Assembly (NCBI GenBank): GCA_017871115.1
Contig: JAFCIZ010000005.1
Coordinates: 4,147,501-4,211,500, forward strand
From: Cunninghamella blakesleeana
Taxonomy: Eukaryota; Mucoromycota; Mucoromycetes; Mucorales; Cunninghamellaceae
Direction of reading: 5' to 3'
Length of the DNA stretch: 64,000 bases
Both the position numbers and the translations under genes were made by a program. This document shows, piece by piece, positions 54,453 through 63,717 of the stretch (positions within the stretch are counted from its first letter, which is position 1; each line of letters begins with the position of its first letter). Below the pieces are notes generated by a model, which made no database searches, was not told the DNA's origin, and worked only from the letters and a program-made list of their open reading frames with translations.

Positions 54453-54479
54453 CCGCTAAAAATTTAATGGTCGAGTGGG
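54453..54479 (-). promoter_or_regulatory. Candidate promoter box: AAAAATTTAATGGTCGAGTGGG
   Basis: Lies 139-165 bp upstream of the HAPSTR1-like start. It has an AAATTTAA core with CCGC on one side and TCGAGTGGG on the other, followed by TTTTAAAAAACC. Inference from recurrence. Confidence 0.35.
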
Positions 54480-54917
54480 TTTTAAAAAACCTTTTTTTTT
54501 TTTTTATCTAATGATCTATATGATCTTATTGTAAATACCTCTTTTGCTATGTACCTTTTTATTATTATTTTTCCATTTTTTCCTCCCCATATATACATAT
54601 GCTTATAATATCTATGTATATTAAATATAAAAAAAAATCCTCCATCCATATAAATTCATTGGTTTTTTTTTTAAATAAAAGAAAAGGAATAAAACATATG
54701 AAATAGCAAAAGGAGCATGTGTATTATTATTGTTGAATATAATTGTTATATATTAATATATGTATAAAACATATTATATTAAAATAAATTCTATGTGCAT
54801 TATGTATTATATTTTTATGCGATAAAGGAAAGTATAATTGATAAAGCGTGACTAATAGGAAAAGGATATGTAGATTGAGTCAATATTGTTGGTTAACGGC
54901 CTATCGGTTATAAAGAT

Positions 54918-54936
54918 AATTTTTAAAAATCCGATC
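54918..54936 (+). promoter_or_regulatory. Candidate promoter box: AATTTTTAAAAATCCGATC
   Basis: About 130-147 bp upstream of the trpC start. It is an AT palindrome followed by CCGATC, then AGCTGATC 14 bp downstream. Inference. Confidence 0.3.
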
Positions 54937-55064
54937 TTTTTTTTAATAAAAGCTGATCTTTTTTTTTTTTTGTTTGTCATATCTCTCTCTTTAACTTTTT
55001 TTTTTCATTACTGAAACAATTTATATACTTTTTTTTAAAAAAAAGAAAAGAAAAGAAAAGAAAT

Positions 55065-57416
55065 ATGACTACAGTACTTATTGACAACTACGATTCTTTT
55101 ACCTATAATGTTTACCAATACTTATCTTCTCAGGGAGCTAATGTAGTGGTTCACCGTAACGATAAAATCACTATAGAAGAAATCGAAGCTTTACAGCCTC
55201 TTAATATTGTTATTTCACCAGGACCTGGTCATCCTTCACATGATTCAGGTATTTCTATTCCTATTATTAAACACTTTGGTGGTAAAATCCCTATTCTTGG
55301 TATTTGTATGGGTGAGCAGTGTATGTATGAAGCTTTTGGTGGTACCGTTTCCTATGCTGGTGCTATTCTTCATGGTAAAACTTCTACTATTAAACATGAC
55401 AATCGTGGTCTCTTTCGTAACGTACCTCAGAATAATCAAGTCACTCGGTACCACTCTTTAGCTGGTATGCCTTCTACTTTACCTGACGTATTGGAAGTTA
55501 CTGCTACAACAGACGATGGGATTATTATGGGGATTCGTCATAAAGAATTCACTATTGAAGGTGTTCAGTTCCATCCTGAAAGTATCTTATGTGAACACGG
55601 CCATACTATGATGGCTAACTTTTTAAATTTACGTGGTGGTTCATGGGATCAAAATCCTGGTGCTGGTGTTCTTCCTAAAAAATCAAAATCAACTACAGTC
55701 AACCAACAACAACAACCTGATAAAAACAGTACTAATAATGTTGAACCTATTGAAGAAAAACCAACCTCAACAACAGCAAATGGAGTCCCCACTATTTTAC
55801 AACGTATTCATACCCAACGATTACAAGATATTGAAAATGCAAAGCAAGTACCTGGCCAAAGCCAAGAAGATTTAGAAAAATTGATTGCTTTACATGCAGC
55901 TCCTCCATTAAAAGATTTTGTTAGTCGAATGAAAGTAACTTCACCTGCTTTAATGGCTGAAGTAAAACGTGCATCACCATCCAAGGGACCTATTGATATC
56001 AAAGCCAATGCTGCTGATCAAGCTTTACAGTATGCTTTAGCTGGTGCAAGTGTGATTTCTGTCTTGACTGAACCCAAATGGTTCCGTGGTTCATTAAACG
56101 ATATGCGTCAAGTTCGTGATGCAGTTAGTCATTTAGAAAACCGACCATGCATTTTACGTAAAGATTTTATTGTGGATCGTTATCAAATCTTGGAAGCTCG
56201 TCTTTATGGTGCAGATACGGTTCTTTTGATTGTAGCCATGCTTTCCGACGACGTTTTATTGGATCTTTATAATTATTCAAAATCGTTAGGTATGGAACCT
56301 TTGGTCGAAGTGAATAATGCAGATGAAATGGCAAAAGCAAATGCAATTGGTGCAAAAGTGATTGGCGTCAATAATCGTAACTTGCATAGCTTTGATGTAG
56401 ATATGGATACAACATCTCGGTTGGCTGAAATGGTACCTGAAGGAACAATTTTATGCGCTCTTTCTGGTATAACATGCCGTGCTGATGTAGAGACATATAT
56501 GTCTCATGGAGCTAGAGGGATGTTGGTAGGCGAAGCATTGATGCGTGCTTGGAATCTTAGAGAATTTGTTGATGAATTACTAGGTAGACCAAAAGAAGAT
56601 CCTAAACCTCAAGCAGTGGCACAAAAAGAAAAGAAGGCATTAGTTAAAATTTGCGGTATTAGGTCATTGGATGCAGCAGTTGAAGCAGCTAAAGCAGGCG
56701 CAGATTTTATTGGATTAATATTTGTTCAAAAATCAAAACGTTGTGTCTCTTTAGAACTAGCCAAAGAGATTGTGCAAGCTGTACATCAGTTGCATTCTTC
56801 TTCATCTGATGCTAATAACAATAATAAGGAAGAAGTGGAATCAATAAAATCTCAAGATTGGTTTGATGTACAAAAATCTCTTTTAGAACAACGACCAAGA
56901 AAACCTTTAGTTGTAGGTGTCTTTGTGAATCAATCAGTAGAATATATGACCAAAGTCGCCACCACTGTAGGATTAGATTTAATTCAATTGCATGGTACGG
57001 AATCTATTGAATTAGCACGTTTCCTTCCTGTTCCAGTTATCAAAGCATTTCACATTGATGATGATACTAATATGACTGGATTGATTCCTCATATCACCCA
57101 ACCTGGTTATCATAATGTTGTTTTATTAGATGCTAAAGTCTCTTCTTTACCAAGTGATCAACAAGGTGGACGCGGAGTTTCTTTTGATTGGTCTATTGCT
57201 CATAAAGTCGTTCAACATAAATCCTCTTCTTCTTCTCCTCATCGTGATTTCCCTATTGCACTTGCTGGAGGTTTGGATCCTACTAATGTTGCTAAAGCTA
57301 TTCGTCAAGTAAACCCTTGGATCGTGGATGTCTCTTCTGGAGTAGAAACAGATGGTGAAAAGGATTTATCAAAAATTCGTGAATTTGTTAATATTGTAAA
57401 ATCAACAAAATATTAG
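55065..57416 (+). CDS. trpC: Trifunctional tryptophan biosynthesis protein: GATase, IGPS and PRAI
   Basis: Single exon, 783 residues. Residues 1-195 form the glutamine amidotransferase of anthranilate synthase: FTYNVYQYL, ISPGPGHPSH, LGICMGEQCMYEAFGG with the nucleophile Cys, FHPESIL with the His/Glu pair. After a Gln/Asn-rich linker, residues about 240-510 form indole-3-glycerol-phosphate synthase (MAEVKRASPSKGPIDI, ILRKDFIVDRYQI, GVNNRNL). Residues about 525-783 form phosphoribosyl-anthranilate isomerase (LVKICGIRS, ADFIGLIFVQKSKR, LDAKVSS, ALAGGLDPTNV). This is the standard fungal TrpC order. It needs a separate anthranilate synthase component I, not seen here. It is one of only two sizeable intronless genes in this intron-rich window. 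Confidence 0.97.
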   Translation: MTTVLIDNYDSFTYNVYQYLSSQGANVVVHRNDKITIEEIEALQPLNIVISPGPGHPSHDSGISIPIIKHFGGKIPILGICMGEQCMYEAFGGTVSYAGAILHGKTSTIKHDNRGLFRNVPQNNQVTRYHSLAGMPSTLPDVLEVTATTDDGIIMGIRHKEFTIEGVQFHPESILCEHGHTMMANFLNLRGGSWDQNPGAGVLPKKSKSTTVNQQQQPDKNSTNNVEPIEEKPTSTTANGVPTILQRIHTQRLQDIENAKQVPGQSQEDLEKLIALHAAPPLKDFVSRMKVTSPALMAEVKRASPSKGPIDIKANAADQALQYALAGASVISVLTEPKWFRGSLNDMRQVRDAVSHLENRPCILRKDFIVDRYQILEARLYGADTVLLIVAMLSDDVLLDLYNYSKSLGMEPLVEVNNADEMAKANAIGAKVIGVNNRNLHSFDVDMDTTSRLAEMVPEGTILCALSGITCRADVETYMSHGARGMLVGEALMRAWNLREFVDELLGRPKEDPKPQAVAQKEKKALVKICGIRSLDAAVEAAKAGADFIGLIFVQKSKRCVSLELAKEIVQAVHQLHSSSSDANNNNKEEVESIKSQDWFDVQKSLLEQRPRKPLVVGVFVNQSVEYMTKVATTVGLDLIQLHGTESIELARFLPVPVIKAFHIDDDTNMTGLIPHITQPGYHNVVLLDAKVSSLPSDQQGGRGVSFDWSIAHKVVQHKSSSSSPHRDFPIALAGGLDPTNVAKAIRQVNPWIVDVSSGVETDGEKDLSKIREFVNIVKSTKY

Positions 57417-57778
57417 TTTATATTTATAGATTATTTTATTTGACTCATTTCATTTTATATTTGATTTTATTACACATACATACATACATATATGTATATA
57501 TATATATATATTTATGATTTTTGAAGATTTTTTTAAAATAAAAAGCCAACCATCATTTTATTTTATTTCATTTTTTTCATTTGTTTTAAAATCTCAGAAT
57601 AAAAATAAGAACATAAAAAAGAATCAACATGTGAAATAATTAGAGTACATATGAAAGAGAGAAAAGAAAGAAAAAAAGGTGATCATGATGGTTTTTATAT
57701 CAGGGTAAACAAATTTTATTTAAAACAATTATATTTTTAATTATTATTATTTATTATATATGTATATATTCTATTTAA
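57417..57778. other. Convergent intergenic
   Basis: Contains an ACATACATACATATATG-type (TA)n tract at 57474-57510. No gene seen. Confidence 0.5.
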
Positions 57779-58279
57779 TTAATTTTGTTCTTCAACTTCT
57801 TCTGGGATAATACCTTCCTTCACTAATAAATCTTCTAAATCACCAGATTGATGCATGTTTAATAAGATATCACAACCACCAACAAATTCACCATTGATAT
57901 AAACTTGAGGGATAGTGGGCCAATCAGAAAATTCTTTAATACCTTGTCTTAAATCTTCATCTGCCAATACATTATATGTTTGTACTTTATCAAAATCAAC
58001 ACCTTGTACTTGCATGATTTGAACAGCTGCACGACTAAATCCACACTATAAATTTTAAATGTAAAGGAAAATAGATGAATAATCATCCATCACCACTTTA
58101 TTTTTTCATATCTCACCCCTTTAATTTTATCTTATGTATATTAGTTTACCATAGGTTGATCAGCAGTACCTTTCATAAATAATACTACTGGCTTAGTTTT
58201 AATATCCTAGAATAAAAATAAAAATAAATAGATATAAATATAAATATACAACAAATATACATATTAAAATCCAAAATGT

Positions 58280-58316
<37 letters not shown>

Positions 58317-58577
58317 AATAAAATATTCGTAATTATAATATTTACCTTTTCTAATTGTTGACGAAGAGAATCAGATAACCAACGTGCCCACATAGGTGAC
58401 ATCATACGAGTATTAGTCATTGGTTGTACTAAAGTAGACTAAAGTTAGGTAAAAATATTAAAAAAAATAAGAGTAAACATTTTGAAGAAAGACTTATATA
58501 TATATATGTATACATTCATTATTATAATAGCGTTTTTAAATACTTACAGTACGAGTAGCTGCACGAAAGAAGTTCAT
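57779..58577 (-). CDS. GRX5: Monothiol glutaredoxin, mitochondrial Grx5
   Basis: Four exons, 58548-58577, 58346-58438, 58150-58206 and 57779-58045, sum to exactly 148 residues. The N-terminus [17 protein letters not shown] is Arg/Ser/Thr rich with no acids, a mitochondrial presequence. The core has [13 protein letters not shown] then [11 protein letters not shown] with the monothiol CGFS site; the intron falls exactly between M and C. It continues [20 protein letters not shown]. These bind glutathione and a bridging [2Fe-2S] cluster. It acts in mitochondrial iron-sulfur cluster transfer. Confidence 0.95.
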
Positions 58578-58984
58578 TGTATATAAAAAATATAGATATA
58601 TAAATTAATTAGTAATGATAAAAGAAAAGAAAAAAAAAAAAAATAAGTGATTAAAAAATTTAATACTTTAATATGACTGTAAAAATTGAAAATTTAGCCC
58701 CGATTTTTTTTTTTTTTTTTTTCTGGCGCACCACTTGGCGGAATTTCGATTCATTTACAATCAATCTTATAATTCTAAAAAAATCATTCGTTTCTTTTCC
58801 TTTCCTTTATTATTATTATTTATTTATTTTATACAATTATTATTATTAGTATCTTAGATATTAATATATGTAATATCTATTTAATTTTTTTTATTTAGTT
58901 TATTATTTAAATAAAATAAAATAATCAATATTTTATACATTACAAAGTTAAAGAGTTTATATTTATATCTATATATATATAACA
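58578..58984. other. Grx5 promoter side and spacer
   Basis: It carries the promoter-like box at 58688, a T19-type run, TCTGGCGCACCACTTGGCGG at 58722-58741, then AT repeats to the 3' end of the next gene. No gene seen. Confidence 0.45.
58688..58703 (-). promoter_or_regulatory. Candidate promoter box: GAAAATTTAGCCCCGA
   Basis: 111-126 bp upstream of the Grx5 start. It has an AAAATTTA core joined to CCCCGA, with TCTGGCG 20 bp further upstream, as at the CENP-H-like promoter. Inference. Confidence 0.4.
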
Positions 58985-58985
58985 G

Positions 58986-59363
58986 CTATTTTTTTAAAAA
59001 GAAGAAGAATAAAAGACAAATAAAGAGTATATTAAAAGAATAGAGAGGTGTTAATTTGTTAAAATCACTTGAAAAAAAAGTAAACCCAGCAACATTTTTA
59101 TCACAATGGGCAATAAAACCAATAGAATCTTTACTAGTAACACCCACACCACCATATGCACAACCAAATGGTCCACATCGATAATCCGTACAATTAAATG
59201 GTGGCCCTGCAAATTTTTGTCCACTATTCATGATCCTTTTACATTGTTCTTCTGGATTATTTTCTTGAAGTGATGTGCTTTGTATACAAAAATCTTTACC
59301 GGTATAAAAATTGTTATGATCTTCTGAAATATGAACTGCACTGAAGAATCGATTATAATCCAT
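58986..59363 (-). CDS. Cysteine-containing small protein, ORFan
   Basis: 125 residues from the ATG of MDYNRFFSAVHISEDHN at 59363. Upstream in-frame codons are (TA)n low complexity and are left out. Six cysteines lie in the central part, including NCTDYRCGPFGCAYGG and later FIAHCDKN. The last ~17 residues are hydrophobic (FNILFICLLFFFFLKK), which could be a tail anchor or simply read-through into AT-rich DNA if an intron was missed. There is no signal peptide and no recognised domain. The internal composition (Gly, Pro, Cys, Asp) differs from the junk ORFs of this window, so it is probably a real gene. Confidence 0.45.
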   Translation of the reverse strand: MDYNRFFSAVHISEDHNNFYTGKDFCIQSTSLQENNPEEQCKRIMNSGQKFAGPPFNCTDYRCGPFGCAYGGVGVTSKDSIGFIAHCDKNVAGFTFFSSDFNKLTPLYSFNILFICLLFFFFLKK

Positions 59364-60605
59364 ATTAATATATATATAAGTATATATATATATATATATA
59401 AAAATATATATACAAGTAAACAATCAACTAAAAATAAAAATAAAAGATATAGAACAAAGATTAAAGAATTAAAGAAAGAAGGGAAAAAAAAAATTTTGAT
59501 TTTATATATTTATGATCAAGAACCAAAAAAAAATAAAAATAAAAATGAAAGTTGAGATTGAATGATTCTAAAATAAGGTTACGTTTATTTCTGAGTAATT
59601 ACCATATATGCCATTGATTCATACCCTTTTTTCTTTTCTGCAAATTCTATATCAATGGACAAGTAAAAAGGTTATTTAACCGAGAATTTATATATTCATA
59701 AGAATATTAATTAATATAATTCGAAATCAATTGTGATGATAAATAGTATTCGGGTTGGATGAAAATATATACTTGATCTTTTTTACTTTTTTTATATTTA
59801 TACTTTTTAAAAAAAAAAAGAAACATTCCAAAAAACTTTATTAACGGATATTAGGATCAATTCTGACCATAGCAATAATTATTTATTTATTTATTTTTAT
59901 ACGATTACATATGTAAGTATTTTTTAATTGTACAACAATTTAATTTTATAATGATTTTTGCTTGAGTACGTAGGGAAAAAATAATAAAATTAATGAACTC
60001 TATAGATATTTTACATAATAAATGTGTAATTTTATTATCTATTACTAAAAGGAAAAAACACAAGTCATTCGTACACGGAATTGAAGATATTATAATAATA
60101 TAAAATATATTACACCAATGTTTCTTTTTTTTCTTTTTTAATTTAGAATTTTTAAGGGCTGTGTTAAAGGATTTTATCATAAAATAATGGAAGGAAATGT
60201 ACAAAAAAAAAAAAATAGTTTTAAGGCTTATAAATGGATAAATATTTAATAAATGTTTGCGTATGATTTAATAATAATAAGTCTGAATTATTATTTTTTT
60301 AAAAAATATAAACTTTTTACTAGTACGTATATTGAGAGAAAAAAATCACTAAATAAAGTAACTTTTTGCCTACGGTAACACCATTTTTTTAAGCTCCCTC
60401 AAAATAGCTTTAAACTTCAGAATAAAGAAAATAGCAATGATGTATTTAAAGCTTCTTCATTATTTCCTTCCTCTCACTTTTTTATTTTTATTTTAATTTT
60501 AAACGTATAAGATTCTTTTTTAAAAACAATAGATATTAAAAATTGTAACAAATTAATAATCAACGTTGTTCCTTAAAATAAAGCTTTATTATTATTATTA
60601 CTATT

Positions 60606-60686
60606 ATTATTTTTATTATTTTTATTATTTTTATTATTTTTATTATTTTTATTATTTTTATTATTTTTATTATTTTTATTATTTTT
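60606..60686 (+). repeat. Perfect 9-bp minisatellite, ATTATTTTT x9
   Basis: Nine uninterrupted copies of ATTATTTTT, preceded by (ATT)n from 60588 and followed by irregular TTATTA repeats to about 60757. Its 9-nt period is a multiple of three, so it yields spurious FYY/IIK open frames on the two strands. Confidence 0.9.
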
Positions 60687-61493
60687 GTTATTATTACTAT
60701 TATTATATTATTATTATTTTTATTCCTATTATTGTTATTATTATTATTATTATTACTAATCATTTATTGGTTAATGTTAATACACATAAGAAAGTCTTTG
60801 AAAACGGTTGACTTTTATTTATATTATAGTTAAAGACTGACTAAGGGTCTAATAAAAATTTTACCTATATCAGTCATATAAACAAAAAAAAAAAAGATCA
60901 TTCGAATTGATTGGTTTTTATTATATATTGTAGCCCAATATATACTAATAAACTGGTAAAAAAAAATACTATAGAACGAACTAGTATTAAATTAAAAAAG
61001 AAAAAAAGAAAAAAAGAAAAATAAAAATTAATCAAGCTCGTACATAAGGTAATGATAATGATAAAGAAAATGACTTGTAAAAGAAGCTTAATGCCTTTTT
61101 TTTAAAATGCAGTTATTATCTCTTGCCAAAGAAAGAAAGCATAAAAAATTTTTTTAAAAAAATTTAAACAGCACTAATTTTTTTATTCTTTTATAAATTA
61201 CTTTTCTATTAAAAAATATATCTTTCTTTCTTTTTTTTTTAATACTATAACATTTATTAGCTATGGATCAATTTTCCTATATAATAATATAAATCATATT
61301 GTCATATTTGTTACAATGTTATTTGTATTGTGCTTCATAAGTTCGTTAGATTGGCTATTAGTAAAGCGACTATCAAAATATTACAAAACAATAGATCAGT
61401 TTGTACAATAATTAGAAAAACTTGTTAATTTTCTCAAATGGTTAAAACCAACGAAAATTGAATCAGTTATTATGTGAAAATAATAATTATTTA

Positions 61494-61709
61494 CCATATA
61501 CTCGGATATAATCTAAAATCATGTACCTTAGTAACTATAGTCAATTTGTATAGATTATTCTGACACCCATGATCATAACGAATAGCTCGTTTAAGATATA
61601 AGCATTTGCATATTGACATATTTCTGACTGGAATTATATCATTGCCTCTATAGATTCAGAATAATTCTTTTGGTTTTAAAAATTTACATTGGCCATTAGT
61701 TTGCTCGTC
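61494..61709 (-). pseudogene. Degenerate coding-like stretch, possible dead element or gene
   Basis: On the minus strand one frame gives 72 codons with a single internal stop and protein-like composition. It starts DEQTNGQCKFLKPKELF, then after the stop IYRGNDIIPVRNMSICKCLY, then LKRAIRYDHGCQNNLYKL and TIVTKVHDFRLYPSIW. Four cysteines and balanced amino acids make it unlike the Ile/Tyr/Lys junk frames nearby. A second stretch in the same orientation (MNVGTLNDMFTRNRYMSKI..., about 62200-62300) also has stops. I recognise no family. Confidence 0.3.
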
Positions 61710-62539
61710 TCAATCCAATAGTTCATTCTCACTAGTGCTAGTTATTTATAGGTGACTGGATTTCAATGTTCAAAAAGATATGTTCTAAACGAATGACTGT
61801 AGTTATATTCAAATGTCAAATAAAAAAAAAATGGACCAACATAATACAAATGTTTTAGTAAAATATTTCAGCTAATAGCAGACTATTCATCACTGTAATA
61901 AACGTATAGCTTAACCACTGTCAAAGAATAAAAGAATAAAAACATACAATTGGAAAATCATATCAGATCAATTATCACCCAGAATATTTACTTCTCGATA
62001 CTATCATAGCTATATTAAAAGCCCCATCACCTATTCTACCTAACACATAAGGCGTTTATAGGAAATTTAATTTATGGAATCGATTAAAATATCAATTATA
62101 TTATGGTACAATAATAGATGAACAAAAACTAAAAAGATGTAAGAGGTTTTATTATGTAATACCACTTCAATAAACTTCATGATAATATACGACTATCACC
62201 ATTATTATAAAGTTGTGGACCTAATCCCTGTATTTTCGACATATATCTATTTCTTGTAAACATATCATTCAATGTACCAACATTCATAAAAAAATATCTA
62301 ATTGTCGACACAAATAACATCAAATTCACTTTTATAACTTATCGACAGAATACTACTAAATCTTTCAATAAAAAATTTATCAATAAGGCGATGGAACAGA
62401 AGTTTGGCACAAATATGCAGCATACTATTATAAATTGAACATCATCCTCAACACAGTCAAAAATATAATGCTGCGCCAGACTTATTTCTTAATTGAATTA
62501 ATACCTATAACAAATTATAGCTCATCGTTTACTTTTTTC

Positions 62540-62540
<1 letters not shown>

Positions 62541-62584
<44 letters not shown>
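62541..62584 (+). repeat. T44 homopolymer
   Basis: Uninterrupted run of 44 T, the longest homopolymer in the window. It bounds the even-composition block at 61270-62530. It could mark the poly(A) end of a minus-strand retroposed copy, or be simple slippage. Length may also be an assembly estimate. Confidence 0.8.
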
Positions 62585-62982
62585 CAAAATAAAATAATAA
62601 AAGTAATAATAGCAATTAATACATTATACTTTATTTAGTCTCCAATGCTATTTTATATTAACTATTGTGCATACAAACACATTTATCAATTTAATAGCGT
62701 TTTTTTTATACCTGTTCTTTAAAGGATTTCTTTAGCTACACTTTATTGAAGTTGACCAGAGTGAGTAGCCAAATATTAAACGGCATTCATAGGCCAATTC
62801 ATTTTATTTTTTAAATTCCGAACATAATAATAATAATGTTTAAAAAAAAAATTTATTAACTCTTTTGCTTTTACATTATTATTAATTGTATTATTAATTT
62901 CTTGTATTATTATTATTGTTATTATTGTTATTATTGTTATTATTGTTATTTTAAAAGATTGATGAATTATTTTTAATCATAT

Positions 62983-63663
62983 ATGGAACTTACTTATAGT
63001 CAATTATATAAACACTCTTCCTACCAATGTAAGATATCGCCCGATTGTAAGTATGTAGCTAATACAACAGAAACGCGACTGGTTATTCGAGATCACTCCC
63101 AGGACATGGTTGTAATGCACGTATATGAAACAAATTATACTATTGATATTATGAGCTGGTCTCCCGATGCTCAATATATCTTGACCATGAATCGTGAACA
63201 TGCTATAGTTAATATATGGTCAATAAATGATACAAACTGGAAAACTACTTTATCAGATAAGCGATTTGGTATGGAGCATATATGGTGGTCACCTGATTCT
63301 TCGAGTGTATTAATAACGACTGAATTAAAAGTAATATTAGTTATACAATAATAATAATAGTAATTATAGTAATGATCAGTTCGACTAATGTATATGTATA
63401 TATTCTCTGAATATTTTTTTAATAGTTAAAGTTAAATATATGGATGTTTAAAAAGAATAAAATAAAATGTATTCAGCAACCTAAATTTATAAATAAAGGC
63501 TGTATATCAAGTCCTGATGGAAAATATATCGCAGTAGTAGAAACAAAAGATGCCAAGGATTATATTGATATTTTAGATGGGAAATCATTTGTATTATTAC
63601 AGGTAATAATAATAATAATAATAATAATAATGATGGTGATGATAGTAACACACACATATATAC

Positions 63664-63717
<54 letters not shown>

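Larger units (their letters stand above)
54315..55064. other. Divergent promoter region (HAPSTR1-like / trpC)
   Basis: 750 bp with two candidate boxes, near 54453-54479 and 54918-54936, and T-tracts. A T9A8 tract at 55029-55045 and a GAAAA repeat lead directly into the trpC ATG. I see no Gcn4-type TGACTC within the last 100 bp; GTGACTAATA at about 54846 is the nearest similarity. Confidence 0.5.
59364..62982. other. Gene-poor 3.6-kb region
   Basis: No intact gene found. From left: (TA)n and purine tracts to 59550; AT-rich spacer with scattered short T/A tracts to 60580; a TTA-rich satellite at 60586-60760; plain AT sequence to 61260; a block of more even composition at 61270-62530 with broken protein-like readings; a T44 run; and a (TTATTG)n tract at 62909-62951 just before the WRAP73 start. 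Confidence 0.5.

Noticed and set aside
55065..57416. trpC as a recent bacterial transfer because it is intronless
   Set aside because: The GATase-IGPS-PRAI fusion order is the standard fungal arrangement; lack of introns alone does not indicate transfer.
59905..60204. 99-residue minus-strand ORF
   Set aside because: Lys-run and Ile/Phe composition expected by chance in AT-rich DNA; no conserved feature seen.
60606..60686. Tandem repeats as a possible CRISPR array
   Set aside because: 9-bp units with no spacers, in a eukaryotic nuclear context.
60560..60811. FYY-repeat and IIK-repeat open frames on opposite strands
   Set aside because: Both are products of the 9-bp minisatellite and flanking ATT repeats.
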